A DNA stretch of 64,000 nt from Accumulibacter sp964420975 (GCA_964420975.1 CAYQVH010000001.1:248001-312000); one strand, 5' to 3'. Counted from the first letter of the stretch, positions 17,995-26,828 are shown. The notes: generated by a model not told the origin, from the letters alone. Program-made: numbers and translations.

Positions 17995-19179
17995 ATGGAA
18001 ACAACGATGAAAGCTCGGTTCTGTTGGCAAGACCCCTTTCTCCTCGAAACGCAGCTTGGCGAGGAAGAACGTTTGTTGCGTGACGCGGCGCGCGACTATT
18101 GTCAAAGCCGCTTGCTGCCACGCGTCCGCGACGCCTTCCGCCACGAACAGACCGACTTGGCGGTTTATCGCGAAATGGGCGCGATCGGCTTGCTCGGCGC
18201 GATGATACCGGTGGCCTACGGCGGGGCGGGCGTCAATCATGTGAGTTATGGCCTGATTGCGCGCGAGGTCGAACGGGTTGACTCCGGTTATCGCTCGTTG
18301 ATGAGCGTGCAATCGTCGTTGGTCATGTTGCCGATAGCGCGTTTCGGCTCGGAATGGCAGAAGCAGCGCTACCTTCCACGCTTGGCGAGCGGTGAGCTGA
18401 TCGGCTGCTTTGGGCTGACCGAGCCGGGCCACGGGTCTGACCCCGGTGCCCTGGAGACGCGTGCTCGGGCCGTCGCCGGGGGCTACCAGCTTTCGGGGCG
18501 CAAGACCTGGATAACCAGCTCACCCATCGCCGACGTCTTCATTGTTTGGGCGAAGGACGACGCCGACGCCATCCGTGGCTTCATCCTCGACCGCGAGATG
18601 GCCGGACTGTCAACTCCCGTCATTCACGGCAAGGTCGGCCTGCGGACGTCGGTCACTGGCGACGTCGTACTCGACCAAGTCTTTGTCCCCGAAGGGCACG
18701 CCTTTCCCGAAGTCAGAGGACTCAAGGGACCGTTTACCTGTCTCGACTCGGCGCGTTACGGCATCGCCTGGGGCGCCCTCGGTGCGGCCGAGTTCTGTTG
18801 GCACACGGCACGCCAATACACTCTCGACCGCTGCCAGTTTGGCCGTCCGTTGGCAGCCAACCAATTGATTCAGAAGAAACTGGCTGATATGCAGACAGAA
18901 ATCGCGCTGGCCCTGCAAGCGTGCCTTCGGCTGGGTCGGATGAAGGACGAGGGAAGCGCGAGCCCCGAAATCACCTCGCTTCTGAAGCGGAACTCGAGCG
19001 GCAAGGCGCTCGAGATCGCGCGGACCGCACGTGATATGCTGGGCGGTAACGGGATCTCGGACGAATTCGGGGTCATCCGCCACCTGGTCAACCTCGAAGT
19101 CGTCAACACCTATGAAGGCACTCACGACGTGCATGCCCTGATCCTCGGGCGAGCACAGACTGGAATCGCGGCTTTCTGA
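17995..19179 (+). CDS. gcdH: Glutaryl-CoA dehydrogenase (acyl-CoA dehydrogenase family)
   Basis: The 394-residue flavoenzyme oxidises and decarboxylates glutaryl-CoA to crotonyl-CoA in lysine, tryptophan and aromatic degradation. Evidence is the acyl-CoA dehydrogenase core (CFGLTEPGHGSDPGAL, the FAD-binding ITSSPIADVF region) and the C-terminal NTYEGTHDVHALILGRAQTG, where the Glu is the catalytic base. That C-terminal motif separates glutaryl-CoA dehydrogenase from other members. The partner electron-transfer flavoprotein and a CoA transferase are not nearby. Confidence 0.92.
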   Translation: METTMKARFCWQDPFLLETQLGEEERLLRDAARDYCQSRLLPRVRDAFRHEQTDLAVYREMGAIGLLGAMIPVAYGGAGVNHVSYGLIAREVERVDSGYRSLMSVQSSLVMLPIARFGSEWQKQRYLPRLASGELIGCFGLTEPGHGSDPGALETRARAVAGGYQLSGRKTWITSSPIADVFIVWAKDDADAIRGFILDREMAGLSTPVIHGKVGLRTSVTGDVVLDQVFVPEGHAFPEVRGLKGPFTCLDSARYGIAWGALGAAEFCWHTARQYTLDRCQFGRPLAANQLIQKKLADMQTEIALALQACLRLGRMKDEGSASPEITSLLKRNSSGKALEIARTARDMLGGNGISDEFGVIRHLVNLEVVNTYEGTHDVHALILGRAQTGIAAF

Positions 19180-19276
19180 ACCTCAACGCACGGCGGTTTA
19201 ACCTTCGCTGCACGGTAACCGGTTATTCAGCGAACGACGTTCGCGACTGACCCGCCGGAAATCAAGGAGACAGGCC

Positions 19277-20242
19277 ATGAACGTATCGCGACGCGGTGTG
19301 TGGTTTGCCGCTGTTTTGGCGTCTTGTCCACCCCTGGCGTTGGCCGCCGACTTTCTCACCGTTCTCACCGGCGGCGCCAGCGGCATTTACTATCCGCTCG
19401 GCGTTGCCTTGTCGCGTGTGTTCTCGCAGACGCTGCCCGGCGTTCGCACCGCGGTCCACGTCACTCGGGCAAGCGCCGAAAACCTCCAGTTGCTGAACTC
19501 CGGTCGTGGCGAGCTCGCGTTCACGCTTGGCGATGCCCTCGCCGAAGCGTGGAAAGGGAATCAGGCGGCCGGTTTTTCCACACCTCTTCGCAAGCTGCGG
19601 GCGGTCGCTGCAATCTACCCGAGCTACCTTCACGTCGTCGCCAGTGCCGAGTCCGGCATCCGTACGCTGGACGATCTGAAAGGCAAACGAGTCTCGGTCG
19701 GCGCGCCGAGTTCAGGTACCGAGCTCAACTCGCGCGACCTCCTCAGGGGCGCCGGAATGACTTATGCCGACCTGCGCAAGGTCGAGTACCTGCCGTTTGG
19801 CGAATCGGTCGAACTGATGAAGATCGGCGCCGTTGACGCGACGATCGTTTCCGCAGGCCTCGGGGTTGGCGCCATCCGCGACTTGGCCGGCGCGATGCCG
19901 ATCGTCCTGGTTCCCATTTCCGCCGAAGTCGTCGCTCGGATTGGGGAAGTCGCCTACCAAACCGGAACGATTCCGGCCGGGACCTACCCCGGACTGACGG
20001 TCGAGGTGCCGACGGCGAGCGTACGCAATTTCCTGGTCACGCACGAGAGCGTGCCCAGCGACGTCGTCTACGCGATGACGCGTTCGCTGCTCAACAACCT
20101 GGACCAGTTGGTCGCCGCTCATTCGGCGGCCAAGACGATCGGCAGGGAGAGTGCTGCCAATAGCGGGCCCGTGCCCTTGCACCCCGGAGCCGAGCGTTTC
20201 TACCGGGAAGCCGGGCTGCTCCGACCAACACCCGGAAACTGA
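19277..20242 (+). CDS. TRAP transporter solute receptor, TAXI family
   Basis: The 321-residue periplasmic protein has a signal peptide (about 1-24) and the TAXI-family segment FLTVLTGGASGIYYPLGVAL. Later it has LKGKRVSVGAPSSGTELNSR, which binds the ligand carboxylate in relatives. The start has an AAGGAGA Shine-Dalgarno. TAXI receptors deliver substrates such as glutamate or other carboxylates to fused DctQM permeases. Here a DUF1850 gene follows but no TRAP permease does, so the transport partner is unknown. Confidence 0.9.
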   Translation: MNVSRRGVWFAAVLASCPPLALAADFLTVLTGGASGIYYPLGVALSRVFSQTLPGVRTAVHVTRASAENLQLLNSGRGELAFTLGDALAEAWKGNQAAGFSTPLRKLRAVAAIYPSYLHVVASAESGIRTLDDLKGKRVSVGAPSSGTELNSRDLLRGAGMTYADLRKVEYLPFGESVELMKIGAVDATIVSAGLGVGAIRDLAGAMPIVLVPISAEVVARIGEVAYQTGTIPAGTYPGLTVEVPTASVRNFLVTHESVPSDVVYAMTRSLLNNLDQLVAAHSAAKTIGRESAANSGPVPLHPGAERFYREAGLLRPTPGN

Positions 20243-20269
20243 TCGGTTTGGCCGGTACGAGGTCACAGG

Positions 20270-20644
20270 ATGCCGCTCTGTCTGGCCGCCGCTGCCGCGA
20301 CCGCGACGCTCGCCGTCGACGCCTTCACGCTCGCCTGGGTGCATTCGATCGAGAAGACGCGCTGGGAAGAGGACTGGAGGGTGGACGGAAAGCAACTGAT
20401 CGTCGTCGCGGCTCGTATTCGTGGCAGCGGCGCCGGCGTCGAGCCACCTCCGGGAGCCGTCCTGCGCGAGGGTGTCTGGCACTATCGTCCGCCCTTGCCG
20501 CCGCTGGCGGAACTGGTGCTGGCCAACTCGCCCTACGCCGGCGCCTACGAACTGTGCACGCAAGAGCAGTGCGCCCCCTTGCAGGATCATCTGCCTGGAG
20601 CAAGGGAGGACGAGACGCTGTTGCTGGCGCCGTGCGTCGAGTGA
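20270..20644 (+). CDS. DUF1850 protein, TRAP-TAXI associated
   Basis: This 124-residue protein shows the DUF1850 pattern FTLAWVHSIEKTRWEEDW near residues 18-36, after a hydrophobic N-terminus that may be a signal or anchor. The family is usually encoded between a TAXI receptor and its fused TRAP permease, and its role is unknown. It starts 27 bases after the TAXI gene. The next gene, 50 bases on, is a major facilitator carrier instead of the expected permease. Confidence 0.8.
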   Translation: MPLCLAAAAATATLAVDAFTLAWVHSIEKTRWEEDWRVDGKQLIVVAARIRGSGAGVEPPPGAVLREGVWHYRPPLPPLAELVLANSPYAGAYELCTQEQCAPLQDHLPGAREDETLLLAPCVE

Positions 20645-20693
20645 TGCGCCGCTGTCGGCAGGCGCCGTCCGCGCGCCAAGGCACCGGACGCGC

Positions 20694-21974
20694 GTGAGCG
20701 GCGTGAATCCGGAGCGGCAACGCCGCCGCACTGCGGCGCTCGCCGTCGTCGTCGGCGCCTACGTCCTATCGTTCTTCCAGCGCTTTGCTCCCGTCGGAAT
20801 CGCCCACGACCTCAGCCTGGCGTTCAACACGACGGCATCGTCGCTGGGCGTGCTGGCGGCGACGTATTTCTACGTTTACACGGTCATGCAGGTACCGACC
20901 GGAATCCTCGTCGACACGCTCGGCCCGCGCCTGATCCTGCTCCTTGGCGGCGTGGTGGGGGCCGCTGGCAGCCTGCTGTTCGCGCTGACGTCAAGTTTCG
21001 ACCTCGCGCTAGTCGGGCGAACGCTGATTGGGCTTGGAGTCTCGGTCACTTTCATCGCCATGCTCAAGATCATCGCGCTGTCGTACGAGGAACGGCGTTT
21101 CGCGAGTCTGGTCGGTGTCTGCATGCTGATTGGCAACAGCGGTTCGGTGCTCGCCGGAGCCCCCTTGTCCTGGCTGGCGCAGGAATCAGGCTGGCGTGGC
21201 GTGTTTGCCGTCCTGGCCGGCGTCTCGCTGCTACTCGGTGTGGCGTCGTGGGTGCTCCTGCGCGATCCGGAGCGCGTAGTGACGGCGAAGCGACCTCGCT
21301 TCGATCGTACAGTCGTCCTTGCCGGGTTGCTGACGGTGCTGAAGAACCGTGATACCTGGCCAGCTGCCTGCGTCAATATCGGCGTCAGCGGGAGTTTTTT
21401 TGCCTTCGCCGGCCTCTGGGCGACGCCGTATCTGACCTCGGCGCGCGGCATGAGCCGCGCTGTCGCTGCCAACCACGTCAGCGTGTACTTCGCCGCGTTC
21501 GCCTTCGGCTGCCTGTTCGTCGGCGCGCTTTCCGACCACCTGCGAAAACGCAAACCGGTCCTGGTGGTGAGCACACATCTTTACGCCCTGGTCTGGCTCG
21601 CCTGGCTGCCACAAATCGCGCTGCCGTTGTTCGTCAGCTACCTGCTTTTTGCCGCGATGGGTCTGCTCACCGCCGGCTTCACGCTGACCTGGGCGTGCGC
21701 GAAGGAAGTCAATCCCCCGTTGCTTTCCGGCATGTCGACCAGCGTCATCAACATGGGAGGTTTTCTCGCCGCCGCCGTGCTGCAGCCGCTGGTCGGCTGG
21801 GTGATGGATCTGGGCTGGCAAGGAACCGTCACGGCTGGCGGCGCCCGGGTGTATTCCGCCGCTGACTTCCAGTTCGGCTTGGGCTTGCTGGCGGCAACCG
21901 CGGCGCTCGGCGCGGTCGCTTCCTGGGCGGTCCGCGAAACCGGCTGCCGCAACGTCTGGCGACCCACCGCATAG
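20694..21974 (+). CDS. Major facilitator superfamily transporter
   Basis: The 426-residue protein has about twelve hydrophobic helices and MFS signatures: the loop 2-3 motif in GILVDTLGPR and the LVGRTLIGLGVS helix. The start is probably GTG 20694 (another GTG at 20703 is possible); the frame upstream runs through DUF1850 and is not coding. Substrate cannot be read from the sequence; it resembles organic-anion/sugar-phosphate type carriers. Its place directly after the TAXI-DUF1850 pair raises the possibility that it works with them. Confidence 0.85.
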   Translation: MSGVNPERQRRRTAALAVVVGAYVLSFFQRFAPVGIAHDLSLAFNTTASSLGVLAATYFYVYTVMQVPTGILVDTLGPRLILLLGGVVGAAGSLLFALTSSFDLALVGRTLIGLGVSVTFIAMLKIIALSYEERRFASLVGVCMLIGNSGSVLAGAPLSWLAQESGWRGVFAVLAGVSLLLGVASWVLLRDPERVVTAKRPRFDRTVVLAGLLTVLKNRDTWPAACVNIGVSGSFFAFAGLWATPYLTSARGMSRAVAANHVSVYFAAFAFGCLFVGALSDHLRKRKPVLVVSTHLYALVWLAWLPQIALPLFVSYLLFAAMGLLTAGFTLTWACAKEVNPPLLSGMSTSVINMGGFLAAAVLQPLVGWVMDLGWQGTVTAGGARVYSAADFQFGLGLLAATAALGAVASWAVRETGCRNVWRPTA

Positions 21975-22008
21975 GTCGCCGGCGCCGGGTTCCGGCTGCC
22001 CGCGCGAC

Positions 22009-22536
22009 TCAGCGGCGGTCGTAGACGAGTTCGACGCGCCGCATCGTTCGTCGACACGCCTCGCTGTCGCACGATTGCTTGCCGCTCTTCTCGCTGCCGA
22101 CCGGAAGGCGCCGGATCTGGTTCTTGGCGACGCCCAGTGCGCGTAAGCGCGCGCTGACCGCTTCGATCCGCTTGTCGGCGACCGCCAGGTTGTAGGCGGC
22201 GCTTCCCAGGTTGTCGGTATGGCCGACCAGGGTCACCACCAGCTGCGGGTCTTCCTTCAGCTTGATCGCGTTCTGGAACAGGATTTCGGCGCCCTGGTCG
22301 TCGATCAGGGATTCGCCAACAGCGAAATAAACGACCCGTTTGCTTTCGTCGTCGGCGAATGGCAAAGCGGCTTTGCTCGCTCCCGGCCGCGCCGCGGTCG
22401 TCGGTCGCGCTTCCTTGCTGGCAGTCGCTGCGGGTCGCTCCGCGTCTGCCGGCGGCGAGTTCTCGGACGTCGCGCAAGCGCTCAGGAAAAGCACGCAGAC
22501 GAGAAGCGAGAGAGGGTTGGGGCATGTTAGGCGCAT
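22009..22536 (-). CDS. OmpA-family peptidoglycan-binding lipoprotein
   Basis: The 175-residue protein has a lipoprotein signal peptide with lipobox LSAC (Cys at about 20), an Ala/Pro-rich tether and a C-terminal OmpA domain. That domain carries the peptidoglycan-binding signature TLVGHTDNLGSAAYNLAVADKR. It should be attached to the outer membrane by its lipid and bind peptidoglycan, as Pal does. Two Cys residues (CDSEAC) near the end may form a disulfide. No tol genes are near, so it is not Pal itself. It is convergent with the MFS gene and divergent from rarD. Confidence 0.85.
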   Translation of the reverse strand: MRLTCPNPLSLLVCVLFLSACATSENSPPADAERPAATASKEARPTTAARPGASKAALPFADDESKRVVYFAVGESLIDDQGAEILFQNAIKLKEDPQLVVTLVGHTDNLGSAAYNLAVADKRIEAVSARLRALGVAKNQIRRLPVGSEKSGKQSCDSEACRRTMRRVELVYDRR

Positions 22537-22676
22537 CGGGTCTCTACGGAATCGGCCGAACGCCGGTGTTAACCGGGAGGTCTAGTGTAGCAACGATTGC
22601 CCTCGTCTGCGCTTTCGCGCGGGCTGGTGGCCGAGTCGTTGCGGCCAGGTCGACGCTTCTGTGGCAAGATGTCTGC

Positions 22677-23579
22677 ATGCTCGTGTCCACCCTTGCCGCC
22701 CGCCGCCAACTGGCCGGCATGGGTTTCGGCCTGTTCGCATACGCCATCTGGGGCTTCTTTCCGCTCTATTTCCGTCAACTGGCGGACGTTTCGCCTATGG
22801 GCGTACTCAGCCATCGCGCGATCTGGGCGTGTGTTTTCGTCGCCGTACTGCTCACTTTCCGCCGTCAGTGGGACGACGTGGCGGCCGTCTGTCGACAGCC
22901 CCGGCAACTCGCCCTGCTCGCCCTCGCAGCCTTGCTGATTGGCAGCAACTGGCTGGTTTTTCTCTGGGCCGTCGCCAGTCACCAGGTGGTCGCGTCGAGT
23001 CTCGGTTACTTCCTCACGCCGCTGGTTAATGTCTTGCTCGGCCTGCTCGTCCTCAAGGAGCGGCTGAACGGCTTGGAATGGGCGTCGGTCTCGCTCGCAC
23101 TGATGGCCATCGGCAACGAGATCTTTGCGGTCGGTAGCCTGCCCTGGGTGTCACTCTTTCTGGCGGCGACCTTCGGCACCTATGGCCTGGTACGCAAACG
23201 GCTTCCCGTCGACGCCGTCTCGGGGCTCTGGCTGGAAACGCTGATGATGCTTCCGCTCTGCGCGATCTACGCCGGATGGCAGCAGGAGAGCGGCCACCCG
23301 CTCTTTTCCGGTTACGCGACGAGGACGGTCTGGCTGCTGGTCGGCGCCGGCGTACTGACCGCCCTGCCGCTGATGGCTTTCGCCGCAGCCGCCCGGCGCC
23401 TGCATCTGGTGACGCTCGGCATGCTGATGTACATCAACCCGACGCTGCAGTTTGCCACCGCCGTCTGGCTCTTCGGCGAACCGATGAAGCCCGCTCGACT
23501 GCTCAGTTTTGGTCTCATCTGGCTGGGACTGCTGGTGTTCAGCTGGAGCGCCTACGGCAAGCTGCGACAGCAGGCGTGA
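22677..23579 (+). CDS. rarD: EamA-family transporter RarD
   Basis: The 300-residue protein has about ten helices and the RarD-type features GFGLFAYAIWGFFPLYFRQL at the N-terminus and NPTLQFATAVWLFGEPM near the end. RarD was named from chloramphenicol-sensitivity phenotypes; the substrate is not defined. The ATG at 22677 gives the usual family start, while the frame upstream (to 22359) overlaps the divergent lipoprotein gene. It is convergent with the secreted hypothetical gene. Confidence 0.9.
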   Translation: MLVSTLAARRQLAGMGFGLFAYAIWGFFPLYFRQLADVSPMGVLSHRAIWACVFVAVLLTFRRQWDDVAAVCRQPRQLALLALAALLIGSNWLVFLWAVASHQVVASSLGYFLTPLVNVLLGLLVLKERLNGLEWASVSLALMAIGNEIFAVGSLPWVSLFLAATFGTYGLVRKRLPVDAVSGLWLETLMMLPLCAIYAGWQQESGHPLFSGYATRTVWLLVGAGVLTALPLMAFAAAARRLHLVTLGMLMYINPTLQFATAVWLFGEPMKPARLLSFGLIWLGLLVFSWSAYGKLRQQA

Positions 23580-23646
23580 AGCGGACGTCCGGGGGAGTTC
23601 GGAAATTCCGCAGGCGAGGTTGCCGATTGGAAACGTCGTCCGTGGA

Positions 23647-23662
23647 CCGGAAAGCTTTCCGG
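23647..23662. repeat. 16-bp perfect palindrome between convergent genes
   Basis: CCGGAAAGCTTTCCGG is a perfect 16-base palindrome in the spacer between rarD and the convergent hypothetical gene. It lacks a loop and a T tract, so it is a poor intrinsic terminator. It could be a protein-binding site or chance. Confidence 0.4.
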
Positions 23663-23685
23663 CGGATCGTCGCGGGTCGTCGCCG

Positions 23686-24153
23686 TCAGGGCGGCAGCGG
23701 ATCCCACGGCTCCTGGGCAAAATACGCCTCCATCCCCGGCTGCCGGTGCGGATTGCGGGTGACGCCCCAGTGGCAGGTCAGACGGGCGTAGTTGTCCAGA
23801 TCGGCACCAACCAGGCAGATCATCTCCATCGCTCGCCGTTCCTGCCACTTGAATTCCAGAACCCACGCTTCGCCAGGATCCGCACGGCGGACGACACCAT
23901 ACACGCGGCTCGTGCGGCCGCCAACGTGGCGCGTCAAGCGCAAGCGCTGACCAGTGCGCTCTATCCGCGCGACTCCCGTATACGTGTGCGCGCTGTCCGG
24001 GTAGCGACCGATCAGCGTGTAACGGCCGGGCACAAAATCCCAGTGCATCGGTTCGTCCGCCGGGTCGGCGCCGGTTTCGGCGAGAGCGACGGAAATCCCC
24101 GTCACCACCGAAAATCCGATGGCAACCGCAACCCAGTTACAGAGGCAGCGCAC
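23686..24153 (-). CDS. Secreted hypothetical protein
   Basis: The 155-residue protein has a signal peptide (about 1-25, ending near ALAE) and a small globular region rich in beta-type residues with Cys at about 131 and 145 (MICLVG and LTCHWG). I do not recognise the family. Segments like FVPGRYTLIGRYPDSAHTYTG suggest a lipocalin-like or beta-sandwich fold, but this is weak. It lies 24 bases downstream of the regulator gene on the same strand, so the two may be co-transcribed. Confidence 0.6.
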   Translation of the reverse strand: MRCLCNWVAVAIGFSVVTGISVALAETGADPADEPMHWDFVPGRYTLIGRYPDSAHTYTGVARIERTGQRLRLTRHVGGRTSRVYGVVRRADPGEAWVLEFKWQERRAMEMICLVGADLDNYARLTCHWGVTRNPHRQPGMEAYFAQEPWDPLPP

Positions 24154-24177
24154 CGTCGACCCGCCGTCCGTCTCAGC

Positions 24178-24909
24178 TCAGCGCCGCAAAGCGGTGAAGC
24201 CACGCAGCTCCCACTCGCGCAGCGCCAGCAAGAGTCCCATCTCTCGCCGCTTGGCGACGGGTTCCGCCAAGCTTTCCTGTTGCAACTCTCTGACTCGATG
24301 CCGCAGTCGACGCAGTTCGTTCTGCAGACAGCTGATCGCGGCGTCCGTCAGCGCGGCGTGAGTAAAGCTCATCGTGTCTTCCTCGCGCGCGAACTCGCAG
24401 TTCAGGAAGTCGGCCAGACCGCGTTGTCGGAAAAAGCTGTGGACTGGACCGCGCGGGAGCCAGTCAAAGTCTCGGACGACTCTGAGACGTATCCGGTTGC
24501 CGGGCAGCACGTCGAGCAAACGCAGCTCGGCGAGCCGGCGCAGTCGATCCAGGCATTCGTCCTCCGACAGCCGATAGCTGCCGACGATCTCGGCAACCGT
24601 CCACTGGCTGAGCGCGCAGACGGCAACCAGTAGCAGCCTCTCGTCGGCCACCAGTTCTTTCTCCTCGGCCTCGGTGAGCGCCTGCAGGCGCTGATCGTCA
24701 AGCATCGCCTCTGCCGCCAGCTCGACCAGCGTCAAGCCGAGCGCCTGGCTGATCTGTGCTAGGCGATCGAGCGTCAAGCGCTGCGTGTCAAGGATACGTT
24801 TGACACTCCCTTCGGAAAGGCCAAGTTTGAACGCCAGATCACGGTGCGACAGCCCTCGAAGCGTAAGGCACTTCTTCAGGGTCGAAAGCAAGAGTTCGGC
24901 TTCGGTCAT
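24178..24909 (-). CDS. XRE-type HTH transcriptional regulator with C-terminal effector region
   Basis: The 243-residue protein begins with a Cro/CI-type helix-turn-helix (LTLRGLSHRDLAFKLGLSEG, then VKRILD). A winged or alpha-helical domain follows (about 85-170, with YRLSEDECLDRLRRLAELRL resembling a winged helix), then a C-terminal coiled coil (about 185-225). ATG 24909 is chosen; a TTG at 24930 is possible. A 14-base perfect palindrome lies 26-39 bases upstream and may be its operator. The regulon is unknown, but the secreted hypothetical gene downstream is a candidate. Confidence 0.8.
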   Translation of the reverse strand: MTEAELLLSTLKKCLTLRGLSHRDLAFKLGLSEGSVKRILDTQRLTLDRLAQISQALGLTLVELAAEAMLDDQRLQALTEAEEKELVADERLLLVAVCALSQWTVAEIVGSYRLSEDECLDRLRRLAELRLLDVLPGNRIRLRVVRDFDWLPRGPVHSFFRQRGLADFLNCEFAREEDTMSFTHAALTDAAISCLQNELRRLRHRVRELQQESLAEPVAKRREMGLLLALREWELRGFTALRR

Positions 24910-24934
24910 CCTCGTCGGAATCCTCACCAATCAT

Positions 24935-24948
24935 GAGTGGGCCCACTC
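24935..24948. promoter_or_regulatory. 14-bp palindrome, candidate autoregulatory operator
   Basis: GAGTGGGCCCACTC is a perfect dyad 26 bases upstream of the HTH regulator start. A dimeric XRE regulator binding its own upstream dyad is common, so autoregulation is a reasonable inference. Confidence 0.4.
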
Positions 24949-25465
24949 GCCGCCGAGCATGAAAGCCCTGAACGGGTGCACCCTATGAGGTGGCAGGCAG
25001 GCGCGAAAAGGTCGCAGTACGAATGAAGGCCCGACCTCGGTGCCAAACCGGACCTTCACCGAGCTGGCTCGTACCCCCGACTGTTGCGCTGCCGGCGCCC
25101 TTGCTTTGGCGCGGGTAGCAGCACGTACGGTAAAGAGGCCCAAGCCGATTCCGGTTTGAGGAGTCTTCCCGCTCACCGGTGCTTAGCATCGGCCACAGGT
25201 GACGCTCCTGCGTGCCACTTGGCACTCTACCCTTTGGAGCATCGTCATGGAAGGACTTTCCCCCCCCTGCACCGGCCCAACGCGACCCCGTGACCAGATC
25301 TACCCAGGAAATGTAACGATCTGAGTCATAGGTGACTAAGTTCTTCCGGCGGGCCGAAACATGATAAGTGGTGAGCACGGAACACGGGTTTTCGGCTGGG
25401 CGCTGAGGTCGCTATACTTGCGCCGCGAGGCGGGTGGAGCCGGATGGCCAAGTTGGGAGAGACAC
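24949..25465. other. Unassigned intergenic stretch of about 500 bases
   Basis: No convincing gene is visible here. It contains a hairpin (25036-25063, 7-bp stem CTCGGTG/CACCGAG with a 14-base loop). A minus-strand open frame (24983-25378) has low-complexity, non-family composition. The sequence texture differs from the neighbouring spacers, and it could be a decayed mobile element or structured RNA; nothing decisive supports either. Confidence 0.4.
25390..25418 (+). promoter_or_regulatory. Probable sigma70-type promoter of the DUF4384-lysozyme gene
   Basis: TTTCGG (25390-25395) and TATACT (25413-25418) are spaced by 17 bases and lie 47 bases before the ATG, which itself has a GGGAGAG Shine-Dalgarno. 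Confidence 0.4.
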
Positions 25466-26722
25466 ATGATCGAGGAAGTCAGGAAAGGGTTAGTGATCGG
25501 CGCACTGGTCGGCGGTTTGGTCTGCGGCCAGGGCACGGTGTCGGCGAGCGAAACCGCGGTGACGCCGGGACTCGTCGTCAGCCCGCCAGCGCCGCTTGCC
25601 CAGTCACCCCGGCGGGTAATCGAAGAGGCGGCGATTCTCGCCGCCGGCTTGCCGGTGCGCTTGAACAAGTCGCTGCTGCGTGAAGGCGATGAAATCGTGG
25701 CGACGGTCGACGTCCCGCACGAGGGGTTTCTGAACATTGTCCTTTTACGATCGGGAGAGTCGCCCCTGCTCGTGTTCCCCAACCGCGAACAGGCCGAAAA
25801 CAAGATGCCGGCCGGACGATGGTCTGTGCCCAACAAGACGGCCCGTTTTGAATTCAAGGCGACGAAGCCGTATGGTGTCTTTGCCCTGGCGGCGTTCCTG
25901 AGTACCGAAACGCTTGATTTGACGAGCGCCGCCGAGGAGTCGGCGCCGGCGCTGTTTTCGCCGCTAGCGGCAGCCGGTCGCCTGGATCTGGCCAAGCTGG
26001 CAGCGCGAAGTTTCGCTACCGATCAGTCGCCGTCGCTTTTGCTTGGCGGTCTCGCCTACGGTCTTGTGTGCGCGGGCAGTGGTTCCTGCGATCTCGCCAG
26101 CGCGACGGCAGAGGTCGACAGGTTCGCGAGGGAGAATAAGTTGACGCCTGGAATCTTTCTCGAAGCCGCGAGGGAAGACACGCTGCCAACGGGAATTCGC
26201 TTGCGCGGATTGCCCGACAAGGCGCTTCGCCTAGCCAAGGCTTCCGAAGGGTACCTCCCGCTGCTCTATAACGACGCGGCGAACTATTGCAGCATTGGTT
26301 ATGGTCACCTCGTCAGAAAAGCGCCTTGCAATGGCAGCGAGCCGGTCGCTTTGCGACGAGGAATCCGTGAGCTGCAAGCCGATGCGCTGCTCGTCGAAGA
26401 CCTGCGGCGAGCCCAGCGTGCCGTGCTTGGCTTGGTGACTTCCGAACTCAGCGACGGGCAGTACGCCGCACTCTGTGACTTCACCTACAACGTCGGCAGC
26501 GACAAGCTGGAGAAGTCGACGCTGCTGAAAGTGATCAATACCGGCGAGCACGAGCGGGTGGCAGCCGAGTTGCGGCGCTGGATCCACGTCAATGGTGGCG
26601 AGTATCCGGGGCTTCGATTGCGGCGCGAACGCGAAATCGCCCTCTATTTTGCGGGCAAGCGGATCCCCAAAACGCCGCCCGAGGCCACCGACACGCCGAT
26701 TGATATCCGCATCGGCGAGTAG
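25466..26722 (+). CDS. Secreted DUF4384 / T4-type lysozyme (GH24) fusion
   Basis: The 418-residue protein has a signal peptide (about 1-28), a DUF4384 domain (about 55-145, GDEIVATVDVPHEGFLNIVLL) and a middle region. It ends in a GH24 muramidase domain (about 255-410). The T4-lysozyme triad spacing is kept: Glu261 in KASEGY, Asp270 in YNDAA, and position 276 of SIGYGH, where Ser replaces the usual Thr. It should cleave the MurNAc-GlcNAc bond from the periplasm. No holin, spanin or phage genes are near, so this is a host enzyme, not an endolysin of a prophage. DUF4384 also occurs with caspase-like and kinase proteins. Confidence 0.82.
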   Translation: MIEEVRKGLVIGALVGGLVCGQGTVSASETAVTPGLVVSPPAPLAQSPRRVIEEAAILAAGLPVRLNKSLLREGDEIVATVDVPHEGFLNIVLLRSGESPLLVFPNREQAENKMPAGRWSVPNKTARFEFKATKPYGVFALAAFLSTETLDLTSAAEESAPALFSPLAAAGRLDLAKLAARSFATDQSPSLLLGGLAYGLVCAGSGSCDLASATAEVDRFARENKLTPGIFLEAAREDTLPTGIRLRGLPDKALRLAKASEGYLPLLYNDAANYCSIGYGHLVRKAPCNGSEPVALRRGIRELQADALLVEDLRRAQRAVLGLVTSELSDGQYAALCDFTYNVGSDKLEKSTLLKVINTGEHERVAAELRRWIHVNGGEYPGLRLRREREIALYFAGKRIPKTPPEATDTPIDIRIGE

Positions 26723-26828
26723 GGCCGCACCCGATCGTTTGCGAGTCCGCCCGGAACGTGTTGCCCGGCGATCGATCGACCCGTGTCGCCGGCTCGCCTC
26801 GTCGGAGGAACGTCCGCCGGTTGGGTCG

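Noticed and set aside
23647..23662. CCGGAAAGCTTTCCGG as a transcription terminator for rarD
   Set aside because: There is no loop and no T run after it.
24949..25465. Group II intron domain V-like sequence
   Set aside because: A GAGCC...GGUUU-like hairpin on the minus strand is too short for domain V, and no intron reverse transcriptase gene is near.
25466..26722. Prophage indicated by the GH24 lysozyme
   Set aside because: The protein has a Sec signal and a DUF4384 domain, and no holin, spanin, capsid or integrase gene is near.
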